Shown here: in pieces, positions 1-6,382 of the stretch
How positions within the stretch are numbered: position 1 is the first letter of the stretch
Layout of the letters: every line of letters starts with the position of its first letter
Assembly (NCBI GenBank): GCA_024409025.1
Contig: JAKSUM010000032.1
Coordinates: 1 to 9,159, forward strand
From: a bacterium
GTDB taxonomy: Bacteria > Vulcanimicrobiota > CADAWZ01
Reading direction: 5' to 3'
DNA: 9,159 nucleotides
Position numbers and translations under genes: made by a program
The notes under the pieces: model-generated
What the model was told of the DNA's origin: nothing
Databases searched by the model: none
Seen by the model: the letters and a program-made list of their open reading frames with translations, nothing else

Positions 1-233
1 GCGCCAAACGAAGGGGCTGGCGGCGGAGCCGGAGGTGCCGGAGGTGCGCCAAACGACGGGGCTGGCGGCGGAGCCGGAGGTGCCGGAGGTGCGCCAAACG
101 AAGGGGCTGGCGGCGGAGCCGGAGGTGCCGGAGGTGCGCCAAACGGAGGAGCTGACGGCGGTGCCGGCGGTGCCGGAGGTGCCGGAGGTGCGCCAAACGG
201 AGGGGCTGACGGCGGTGCCGGAGGAACTCCAAA
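1..233 (-). repeat. In-frame GC-rich tandem repeats encoding an FG/poly-proline tail
   Basis: Units begin at 1, 46, 91, 136 and 190. Units 1 and 3 (1-45 and 91-135) are identical, and unit 2 differs by one base at 57. The next unit is 54 bp (136-189), followed by degenerate 36-bp-class units to 233. Every length is a multiple of three, so the frame is kept. On the minus strand they encode FGAPPAPPAPPPAPS (15 residues, three copies), an 18-residue variant and a 12-residue FGVPPAPPSAPP. One unit is 34/45 G+C, far above the flanking gene. The near-identity suggests recent slippage or unequal exchange. The array continues past the window, so the copy number is unknown. Assemblies may collapse it. 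Confidence 0.95.
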
Positions 234-1973
234 CGAAGGGGCTTTCTGCCCAAACGCTGCAGATTGAGCCTGATTCATTACAGGAGTGGCGGACTGCACA
301 GGAGGCTCGTCCATCTGAGAGACATTGGGAAGCTTATAAACCTTTAACGGCTCCAGCTTCGGCCTTTCCCTCTTTGCCCTCATGAATGCCTGTATTTCAG
401 AGGCATTTGGCAAGGATATCCTTGTAGTTTCCGCAGATCCTTCAGCAAACACTGGCAGGGAAGGAGCGGCAGAAACCCTTGCTGACGTTATGTCTTCCGC
501 TATCTGAGCATTTGAGGAGAATCCATAGTGCTCCTCAAGCGCGCTTATCCACGAGGCATATTTTTCATTGACAGACGTAAAAAGCCCCTTCTGAGGCATG
601 ACAGGGGCAAAACCTGCCGCCTTTATGGCCGAAAGGGAATTTATCCTTTCATCAAGCGCTATTTTGGCGGCAATGGCATTTCCAAGACATGTAACTGTCT
701 TTGATTCGGTAAATTCTACGGGCCTGTTAAATATATTTGCAAGATATGAAGCAAAAAACGACCATTGATCAGTATTTGAGATAAACTTTATCTTTGAGAA
801 CGCCCCGCCAATAGACTGAATCCTCCTTAAGATGCCGTATATGGAAAAAGCGATACCTTCAAACATGGAATACATCATATCAAAAGGAGACGCTGAAAAA
901 TCCATTCCGGTAAAAGCCCCTGTCATGTCCGAATCCCAAAAAGGAGTCCTCTCTCCACAGAAATATGTGAAGCATGCGGCGCTTCCAGGCTGCATAAAGC
1001 GCTTCGACATTTCCGACTTAAACACCTCAGGATCAACTCCTACAGGGAACAGAGTCTTAAGGAAATGGCGTATTGCTCCGTTTCCGGCATTTGTCGTCCC
1101 TCCCCATATATATGACTCCTCATCGGCAAGATTATACCAAAGGCCAAGAGACGGCTCTCTGCGTGCAGGAAGAGCTCCTGAAAGAACCTGCACGTTTGAA
1201 GTGAAATCCATATTTATGCAGACCTCTTCAGCCGGAGCGACTCCTGCGCCAAGATTTGACGCCGAATAAGAAGAAGAGCCTACAATTACGGGAATCTTGT
1301 CTCCAAGTCCGCACATTCTCGCAATATTGCCTGAAAGATATCCGGCGACATCATACGGCGATCTTATCTGAGGCAGCTTGGCTTCAGAAATCTCAAGAAA
1401 TTTGAGTATTTCAAAATTCCATTCCTTCTCAATCACATCGAGCATTCCGGATGCGGAGGCAGTTGAGAAATCTTCACAAATCCTTCCGGAAAGAAGAGTA
1501 AGAATATAACTCTTCAGAGACATAATCTTATAGGAGGAAGCCATCTTCTCAAAATTTCTGCTCTTCATCCTAAACAGGCGCTCAAGAGGAGAAAAAGAGG
1601 AAACAGGGCATCCGCTAATCTCATAAAATTCAGCAGCCTTCTGCTGCAGCTGCTTTGCCTCAGCTCTTGTCAGGGATTTATTGTCCCCCCATAACGACAC
1701 CATAGAAAGAGGATTCCCTCCCCTGTCCACGCATATGAAGGAATGCGGTTCGGCAGAAAAACACAGAGCCGAAATCGTACCGCTCTTCCCCTTCAACTTA
1801 GCAATGGTCCTTCTTACGGCGTCAACGAACATCCTCATAACCTCATCAGGATGTATTTCCGTTACAAACCTTGAAAAAGGAATGAAAGAATGCGCCGAAG
1901 GATGAAGCTCGTCATCAAACACGCATGAATCAATGCCTGACAACGATATGTTCACAGTAAGAATATACTTCAT
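1..1973 (-). CDS. FGGY-fold carbohydrate kinase homologue, probable pseudokinase, with proline-rich repeat tail (3' end cut by window edge)
   Basis: An uninterrupted frame of 657 codons runs from ATG at 1973 off the left edge, so the C-terminus is missing. GAGGG lies 9 nt before the start. Residues 1-485 follow the two-domain FGGY layout. Scaffold motifs are kept: WGD (95-97), KSY (154-156), DFSTASASG (168-176), LP (200-201), GERTPFWD (340-347) and an LGNAIAA helix (430-436). The functional motifs seem lost. The N-terminal phosphate loop, normally DxGTT, reads NISLS (8-12). The catalytic Asp of the GxxD segment reads GSSSY (232-236). The GTSG loop reads DFTS (256-259). The adenosine GGGARS motif reads SNTDQWS (399-405). 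Residues 486-580 form a linker, and from 581 onward the chain is FGAPPAPP-type repeats. No signal peptide or membrane segment is visible, so it is probably cytosolic. The fold relation to xylulokinase or gluconokinase is fairly sure. Loss of activity is inferred from motifs recalled without an alignment. A binding or scaffold role is possible, but the function is unknown. Confidence 0.8.
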   Translation of the reverse strand, partial: MKYILTVNISLSGIDSCVFDDELHPSAHSFIPFSRFVTEIHPDEVMRMFVDAVRRTIAKLKGKSGTISALCFSAEPHSFICVDRGGNPLSMVSLWGDNKSLTRAEAKQLQQKAAEFYEISGCPVSSFSPLERLFRMKSRNFEKMASSYKIMSLKSYILTLLSGRICEDFSTASASGMLDVIEKEWNFEILKFLEISEAKLPQIRSPYDVAGYLSGNIARMCGLGDKIPVIVGSSSYSASNLGAGVAPAEEVCINMDFTSNVQVLSGALPARREPSLGLWYNLADEESYIWGGTTNAGNGAIRHFLKTLFPVGVDPEVFKSEMSKRFMQPGSAACFTYFCGERTPFWDSDMTGAFTGMDFSASPFDMMYSMFEGIAFSIYGILRRIQSIGGAFSKIKFISNTDQWSFFASYLANIFNRPVEFTESKTVTCLGNAIAAKIALDERINSLSAIKAAGFAPVMPQKGLFTSVNEKYASWISALEEHYGFSSNAQIAEDITSARVSAAPSLPVFAEGSAETTRISLPNASEIQAFMRAKRERPKLEPLKVYKLPNVSQMDEPPVQSATPVMNQAQSAAFGQKAPSFGVPPAPPSAPPFGAPPAPPAPPAPPSAPPFGAPPAPPAPPPAPSFGAPPAPPAPPPAPSFGAPPAPPAPPPAPSFG

Positions 1974-2031
1974 GCTTGTCCACCCTCAAAAAATTTCTAA
2001 CAAATTTTTCTATCCCAAGTCTTTTTTTTCC

Positions 2032-2060
2032 TTGTTTACAGCCTGCTTATGATATTATAA
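2032..2060 (+). promoter_or_regulatory. Candidate promoter for the hydantoinase gene
   Basis: TTGTTT at 2032-2037 and TTATAA at 2055-2060 are separated by 17 bp, giving a leader of about 70 nt before the ATG at 2138. The same -35 sequence precedes the downstream glycosidase gene. The -10 lies in the inverted repeat that also holds the opposing -10. An alternative -10, TATTAT at 2053, would have a short 15-bp spacer. Confidence 0.4.
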
Positions 2061-2065
2061 GCAGG
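2042..2065. promoter_or_regulatory. Perfect 9-bp inverted repeat, candidate operator between divergent genes
   Basis: CCTGCTTAT, six bases GATATT, then ATAAGCAGG form a perfect dyad. It sits in the 164-bp gap between the pseudokinase gene and the hydantoinase gene and covers the candidate -10 hexamers of both directions. No T-tract follows on either strand, so it does not resemble a terminator. A repressor or activator site shared by both genes is the simplest inference. No regulator gene is visible nearby. Confidence 0.5.
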
Positions 2066-2083
2066 GAAATTTCTCAGATTGAA
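2054..2083 (-). promoter_or_regulatory. Candidate promoter for the FGGY pseudokinase gene
   Basis: On the minus strand a perfect TATAAT lies at 2059-2054. A weak -35, TTCAAT, lies at 2083-2078 with an 18-bp spacer. Transcription would start near 2047 and give a leader of about 70 nt. The -10 is inside the 24-bp inverted repeat. The -35 is poor, so either an activator is used or the call is wrong. Confidence 0.4.
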
Positions 2084-2137
2084 AAAATATATAAAATATT
2101 GCAGGCTTTAACTTAAATGCAAGGAGAAAAATATATA

Positions 2138-3517
2138 ATGGATCTTGTAATCAAAAGCGCAAAAATCGCAACAGAGACAGGAGTCTTTGTAGGAGACATC
2201 GGCGTAAAAGACGGTAAAATAGCGGCCATATCGCAGTTTGGCAGCCTGAGCGGGAAAAAAGAAATAGACGCATCAGGCCTTATAGCGATGCCTGGCGTTA
2301 TCGATGCCCATACGCATTTCGAGCTTCCTATAATGAATTCATCAACGGCTGATGATTTTGAGAGCGGATCAAAAGCCTGCGCTGCCGGCGGCGTAACCAC
2401 ATTTATAGACTTTGTAACTCAGGAAAAGGGACACACGCTGTATCAGGATCTCGCAGACAGAATGGCTCAGGCAGATCCCAAGGTATATGTCGACTATTCC
2501 CTCCATATCGGAATAACCGATTTCAATAAGGAATCCTTTGAAGCGATACCGAAGATCATAAAAATGGGAATCCCTTCCTTCAAAATCTATATGTCATATG
2601 CCGATGAAGGATGGATGGCATCCGAAGGCGATCTTGTCGAGGTTATGGAGCTGACAAGGGACAACGGCGGCATAATGGGAGTCCATGCGGAGAACCAGTC
2701 GATAATAGACAAATACACGAAAGAGCTTGTGGCTCAGGGTAAGCTTTCATATGAGAACCATGCAAAATCAAGGCCTCATTACAGTGAAGTGGAAGCCCTC
2801 AGAAGAGTCCTCTATCTCGCAGAGCTTACGGCAAGCCCGCTTCATATATTCCATCTTACGACAGGCGAAGGCGCAAGGCTTGTTGCAGAATCAAGAGGCA
2901 AAGGCGTAGCAGTATCGGCTGAGACCTGCCCCCATTACCTCATACTCGATGAGAGCATCTATAAAGGAGAAAAGGGATGGCTCTATCCCAGCTGCCCGCC
3001 AGTAAGATTCAGAAGTGACAGCGAAGTCCTTTGGAAGGCTCTTTCAATCGGCTCGGTACAGTCAATAGCCACTGATCACTGTTCATTCACAGTAGAGCAG
3101 AAGGAGCAGTTTAAGGACGACTTCAGAAAGATTCCGAGAGGTCTGCCCGGCTGCGAAACTCTTCTTCCCATGATCTATACAAGAGGAGTCAAAAAAGGAA
3201 GAATCAGCCTTGAGAAGATGGTATCAGCCCTCTCGGCAAATCCTGCAAGAATATTCGGCCTCTATCCCCAGAAGGGCAGCTTCAATATCGGAGCAGACGC
3301 CGACATAGCAATATTCGATCCCAATACCGAATATATTATGTCTCCAGAGCTTATGCATATGAAAGCCGGATACACGCCATACGACGGAAAGAGGACATAC
3401 GGCATAACAAAGTACACTATCTCAAGAGGCGAGGTAATATACGACAACGGAAGATTCACTGCAGAAGCAGGCAGGGGCAGATTCGTTAAGAGATTCAGAA
3501 GCCCTGAATTCTTCTAA
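2138..3517 (+). CDS. hydA: Dihydropyrimidinase / D-hydantoinase-family cyclic amide hydrolase
   Basis: This 459-residue protein belongs to the cyclic amidohydrolases, which open the ring of dihydropyrimidines, hydantoins or allantoin. Every binuclear metal ligand is visible: HTH (His58, His60), the carboxylated Lys149 in SFKIYMSY, His183 in GVHAEN, His239 in HIFHLTTGEG and Asp313 in ATDHCSF. Tyr154 matches the substrate-gate tyrosine of hydantoinases. Length is typical. I start at 2138 because AAGGAG at 2121-2126 precedes it by 11 nt. An in-frame ATG at 2117 lies upstream of that site and would add seven residues. Two positions are unusual for a classical dihydropyrimidinase: PHYL (265-268) where PQYL is common, and IPRG (332-335) where IPNG is common. 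No dihydropyrimidine dehydrogenase, ureidopropionase, carbamoylase or transporter gene is in view, so the substrate is open. The family call is firm; the symbol is only the generic one. Confidence 0.9.
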   Translation: MDLVIKSAKIATETGVFVGDIGVKDGKIAAISQFGSLSGKKEIDASGLIAMPGVIDAHTHFELPIMNSSTADDFESGSKACAAGGVTTFIDFVTQEKGHTLYQDLADRMAQADPKVYVDYSLHIGITDFNKESFEAIPKIIKMGIPSFKIYMSYADEGWMASEGDLVEVMELTRDNGGIMGVHAENQSIIDKYTKELVAQGKLSYENHAKSRPHYSEVEALRRVLYLAELTASPLHIFHLTTGEGARLVAESRGKGVAVSAETCPHYLILDESIYKGEKGWLYPSCPPVRFRSDSEVLWKALSIGSVQSIATDHCSFTVEQKEQFKDDFRKIPRGLPGCETLLPMIYTRGVKKGRISLEKMVSALSANPARIFGLYPQKGSFNIGADADIAIFDPNTEYIMSPELMHMKAGYTPYDGKRTYGITKYTISRGEVIYDNGRFTAEAGRGRFVKRFRSPEFF

Positions 3518-3526
3518 GATTAACTT

Positions 3527-3555
3527 AAACGAGGCTTTAACGCCTCGTTTTTTTT
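3527..3555 (+). terminator. Rho-independent terminator after the hydantoinase gene
   Basis: The stem arms AAACGAGGC (3527-3535) and GCCTCGTTT (3542-3550) close on the loop TTTAAC. A T-run through 3555 follows. The hairpin starts 9 nt after the stop codon, so the hydantoinase gene is probably monocistronic. Confidence 0.93.
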
Positions 3556-3600
3556 ATTGATAAAATAAGTCTCTTTTTTTCTGAAAAAAATCTGTAAGAC

Positions 3601-3629
3601 TTGTTTTTTTAAAAAAAAATAAATATAAT
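3601..3629 (+). promoter_or_regulatory. Sigma-70-like promoter for the GH13 gene
   Basis: TTGTTT (3601-3606) and a perfect TATAAT (3624-3629) are separated by 17 bp, in very AT-rich DNA just after the preceding terminator. The start would be near 3636, leaving a leader of about 40 nt. Confidence 0.7.
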
Positions 3630-3676
3630 TAATAAATATACATTTTAGAAAACATTAGGAGACGGCAGTTAAGTTT

Positions 3677-5200
3677 ATGATTTTAAACAGCAATCCTTCA
3701 GTTTACGAAATAAACACAAGAATATGGGTTGATGACATCGCAAACAGCACCGGCAGAAAGACAGACCTGTCATCAATACCGGATGAAATCATAGCGGAAA
3801 TAAAAGAAAAGGGCTTTGACTGCATATGGCTCATGGGAGTATGGGAGCCTTCTCCTGCAGGCAGAGAGATAGCGGCAGCCCATCAGGGGCTTAGGGATGA
3901 ATTCAAAAGATCTCTTCAGGATCTTGAAGAAAAAGACATAATAGCATCTCCTTATGCCGTTCATGATTACAATGTGTCTGAAAAGCTTGGCGGAAATGAA
4001 GCCCTCAAAATATTCAGGGAAAAAGCGGCAGCACACGGATTAGGGCTTATACTCGACTTTGTTCCAAACCACACGGCAACTGATCATCCATGGATAAAGG
4101 AACATCCCGACTACTATGTCAGGGGCACATATCAGGATATGGTAAGGGACAGCTCGACATTCTTCAACGCAGGAACTGATTCCGAGCCTGTGATAATAGC
4201 GCATGGCAAGGATCCCTACTTCCCAGGATGGACAGACACGGCACAGCTGAATTATTTCAATCCCGAGCTGAAGAAAGCCGCTACAGGAGTACTTCTGAAA
4301 ATAGCGGGAATGTGCGACGGAGTCAGATGCGACATGGCAATGCTTGTAATGAACGGCATACACTATCAGGTATGGGGAGACAGGCTATTCCTTGAGGGGC
4401 AGGCAAAAAGCTCCAGAGAAGAATTCTGGGCATCGGCAATAAAATTCATAAAGAAATCATATCCCAACTTTAAATTCATAGCAGAGGCTTACTGGATGCA
4501 GGAAGGACCGCTTCAGGAGCTTGGATTTGATTACACATACGACAAGGCCCTCTACGACTGGCTTAAAAACGGTGACGTAAAGAGAATATCGTCATATATA
4601 AGAGAAGGTCTCGACAGATATCAGGAAAAATGCATAAGATTCATCGAGAACCATGACGAGCCGAGAGCCGCTCAGACATTCGGAACAGAGCATAATAAGA
4701 CGGCGGCGCTTGTAGCGGCAAGCCTCCCTGGAGCCATGCTCTATCATGAAGGCCAGCTGGAAGGCAAAAAAATCAGAATTCCGGTACAGCTTGCAAGAAG
4801 GCCTTTTGAAGAAGAATCCCAGGATCTTAAATCCTATTACGATCTCCTCATAAAAGCCCTGTCAAATGAAACATTCCATAAAGGCAAATGGGCTCTTTAT
4901 AATCAGAGATCCGCATGGGAAGGGAATTATACGCATGGAAACTTCCTCATCTGGTCATGGGAATACAATGGAGAGTTCTGGCTTATGGCAGCAAACTTCT
5001 CGCCATTCAGAAGCCAGTGCTATGTAACCCTCCCTGCAGAAAAGACAGACGGCAAAAACTGCTCCCTCGAGGACATGCTCGGAGGCAATTCTTATGAAAG
5101 GGACGGATGCGCGCTCTGCAGGCAGGGGCTCTACCTTGATATGAAGCCTTGGGGCAGACACCTGTTCAAATTTTCAATGGAAGAGCAGGAAAATTTCTGA
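3677..5200 (+). CDS. GH13 (alpha-amylase family) glycoside hydrolase, cytoplasmic
   Basis: The 507-residue product has the four GH13 regions in order. Region I is DFVPNH (127-132). Region II is GVRCDM (215-220), with Asp219 the predicted nucleophile. Region III is FIAEAYW (267-273), with Glu270 the acid/base. Region IV is ENHDE (324-328), with Asp327 the transition-state stabiliser. It should therefore be a retaining enzyme acting on alpha-glucosidic bonds. A TIM barrel fills about 8-400 and a beta-rich C-terminal domain about 405-500. There is no signal peptide, so an intracellular substrate such as maltodextrin, glycogen or an alpha-glucoside is likelier than external starch. I cannot assign a subfamily or distinguish hydrolase from transglycosylase. 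AGGAG (3657-3661) lies 15 nt before the ATG, unusually far, yet no other in-frame start lies nearby. The gene has its own promoter and no clear terminator, so transcription may read into the next gene. No sugar transporter or kinase accompanies it. Confidence 0.88.
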   Translation: MILNSNPSVYEINTRIWVDDIANSTGRKTDLSSIPDEIIAEIKEKGFDCIWLMGVWEPSPAGREIAAAHQGLRDEFKRSLQDLEEKDIIASPYAVHDYNVSEKLGGNEALKIFREKAAAHGLGLILDFVPNHTATDHPWIKEHPDYYVRGTYQDMVRDSSTFFNAGTDSEPVIIAHGKDPYFPGWTDTAQLNYFNPELKKAATGVLLKIAGMCDGVRCDMAMLVMNGIHYQVWGDRLFLEGQAKSSREEFWASAIKFIKKSYPNFKFIAEAYWMQEGPLQELGFDYTYDKALYDWLKNGDVKRISSYIREGLDRYQEKCIRFIENHDEPRAAQTFGTEHNKTAALVAASLPGAMLYHEGQLEGKKIRIPVQLARRPFEEESQDLKSYYDLLIKALSNETFHKGKWALYNQRSAWEGNYTHGNFLIWSWEYNGEFWLMAANFSPFRSQCYVTLPAEKTDGKNCSLEDMLGGNSYERDGCALCRQGLYLDMKPWGRHLFKFSMEEQENF

Positions 5201-5227
5201 TTCTGCCAAAATGTAACAAATCGGCAA

Positions 5228-5256
5228 TTTTCAAAACCAATTATAAGAAGTATGAT
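5228..5256 (+). promoter_or_regulatory. Possible promoter for the 162-residue protein gene
   Basis: TTTTCA (5228-5233) and TATGAT (5251-5256) lie 17 bp apart within the 84-bp gap after the GH13 gene. The fit is moderate. If real, the small protein can be expressed apart from the GH13 gene, although read-through also remains possible because no strong terminator separates them. Confidence 0.35.
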
Positions 5257-5284
5257 ATAAGAATCAAAAACAACGGAGGATATT

Positions 5285-5773
5285 ATGCAGATTACAAGCA
5301 GCATGCCTTCACTTACTCCCTATCAGCTTTCAAGCGCTGAGAAGGTCATAAACGAGTTCAAAAATGTTGAAGCCCAGATGATAGCGGCAGACAATGACAC
5401 TGTCGATCTCAACTCGGCTGAAGGCGAAGTCAAGGTAGATTTCAAGCCCCTTAAAGAAGGAGCAAGAGAAAAATTCACAGGCGAGGTAACCTATAACAAG
5501 GAAACAAAAGAAGCCGAGAAGACTTTCGTTACAAAGAATTATGACAAGCCCGGAGGCGTAGGGGTAAACTACGCAAAGCACCAGCTTGAGGACGGGAGCA
5601 CCTATTACAGAAAAGACGACATGTATCAGGAATATCCTATGTACAGACAGATCGATGAGATCGTTGTAGGCAAAGACGGCCAGATCAAATCGTTTGAATC
5701 ATACGAGGAAAGAGATGAATTCTCAGGCTTCGGCGGCTTCGGCGGAGGCGACGAATTCTATATTGCCCACTAA
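5285..5773 (+). CDS. Uncharacterised acidic 162-residue protein with glycine-rich C-terminal end
   Basis: I do not recognise this protein. It is supported as a gene by GGAGG at 5275-5279, five bases before the ATG, by codon use like the neighbouring genes, and by a strong terminator directly after its stop. It has no signal peptide, no membrane segment, no cysteine and no tryptophan. Residues 1-45 are predicted to be largely helical (LSSAEKVINEFKNVEAQMIA). Residues about 46-140 look beta-rich, with many charged residues and aromatic strands (VDFKPL, TGEVTY, STYYRK, EIVVGKDGQIKSF). The end is SGFGGFGGGDEFYIAH, a flexible Gly/Phe stretch that might be a tail for binding or assembly. It lies 84 bp after the GH13 gene and may share its transcript, but nothing ties it to sugar metabolism. 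A cytosolic structural or accessory protein is possible. Confidence 0.8.
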   Translation: MQITSSMPSLTPYQLSSAEKVINEFKNVEAQMIAADNDTVDLNSAEGEVKVDFKPLKEGAREKFTGEVTYNKETKEAEKTFVTKNYDKPGGVGVNYAKHQLEDGSTYYRKDDMYQEYPMYRQIDEIVVGKDGQIKSFESYEERDEFSGFGGFGGGDEFYIAH

Positions 5774-5775
5774 AT

Positions 5776-5811
5776 AAAAAAATCCGGCAGAAAATCTGCC
5801 GGATTTTTTTT
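5776..5811. terminator. Bidirectional terminator between convergent genes
   Basis: ATCCGGCAG (5782-5790), loop AAAAT, CTGCCGGAT (5796-5804) form a strong stem. An A-run (5776-5781) precedes it and a T-run (5805-5811) follows it, so it gives a hairpin plus U-tract on either strand. It serves the small plus-strand gene ending at 5773 and the minus-strand operon ending at folE (5818). Confidence 0.95.
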
Positions 5812-5817
5812 GCAGTC

Positions 5818-6378
5818 CTATTTAATCATTCCCATAAACATCTGCTGCCTGTCAAAATCCCTGAACAGGCCGCCGCTTGAGACGGTAACAGTCTTTGTTC
5901 CTATCGACCGTATCCCTCTTGCCGTCATGCAGGAATGCTCGCCCTCTATACAGACTATTATGTCCGGAGTGTCCAGTATCATCTGGAGAACCGCCCTGAT
6001 GTCCTCTCCGATTCTCTCCTGAATCTGAAGCCTCTTAGTAACGGCATCGGCAATCCTTGCAATCTTTGAAATGCCTATAACCCTGCCGCATGGAATATAT
6101 CCCACGGCAACCTTCATATCGTACATAAGGGCTATGTGGTGCTCACAGAAGGAAAATACCTCTATATCCTTCAGAAAGACAAGATCCTTATCGCTGCACT
6201 CGAAGGTCTTATTGAATCTTCTTGCAATCTCCTCATTTGATATTGAGCAGTACTCAAGCCGCTCGGCCATCATTCTTGCGAACCTTTCAGGAGTATCTGC
6301 AAGCCCCTCTCTTTCAGGATTTTCCCCAACGGCCTCTATAATCAGCTTTGCAGCCTGTTTAAGCTTTTCCATGTCCAT
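5818..6378 (-). CDS. folE: GTP cyclohydrolase I
   Basis: FolE hydrolyses GTP to 7,8-dihydroneopterin triphosphate and formate, the first step of both folate and 7-deazaguanine synthesis. The 186-residue length is typical. Predicted zinc ligands are Cys78 and His81 in SFCEHH and Cys150 in GEHSCMTARG. His80 and His148 match the catalytic histidines. The segment VAVGYIPCGRVIGISKIARI (91-110) is the usual strand-turn-helix of the tunnelling fold. It is the last gene of the que operon, 4 nt after the queE stop, with a G-rich ribosome site 9 nt upstream. A second ATG two codons later is an alternative start. Its place in the operon suggests its main duty is to supply preQ1 synthesis; whether a second folE serves folate cannot be seen here. 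The Cys/His set marks the zinc type I enzyme, not FolE2. Confidence 0.96.
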   Translation of the reverse strand: MDMEKLKQAAKLIIEAVGENPEREGLADTPERFARMMAERLEYCSISNEEIARRFNKTFECSDKDLVFLKDIEVFSFCEHHIALMYDMKVAVGYIPCGRVIGISKIARIADAVTKRLQIQERIGEDIRAVLQMILDTPDIIVCIEGEHSCMTARGIRSIGTKTVTVSSGGLFRDFDRQQMFMGMIK

Positions 6379-6382
6379 ATGG

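Noticed and set aside
1..233. Possible CRISPR array
   Set aside because: The repeats are directly adjacent with no unique spacers and encode an in-frame proline-rich tail.
35..385. Plus-strand frame with repeated PEVRQT-like residues
   Set aside because: It is the antisense of the in-frame repeats of the minus-strand FGGY gene. It has no ribosome site, and its repetition follows from the 45-bp period.
832..1905. Plus-strand frames at 832-1269 and 1681-1905
   Set aside because: Both lie opposite the continuous minus-strand FGGY reading frame, which has clear family motifs. Neither has recognisable content.
2042..2065. Terminator reading of the intergenic hairpin
   Set aside because: No T-tract follows on either strand, and both flanking genes start away from it, so an operator is more plausible.
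2117..2137. Earlier hydantoinase start at 2117
   Set aside because: The AAGGAG site lies after this ATG, and family N-termini match MDLVIKSAK from 2138.
5200..5230. Terminator after the GH13 gene
   Set aside because: Only a 4-bp TGCC/GGCA pairing with a long loop and a short T-run is present, too weak to call.
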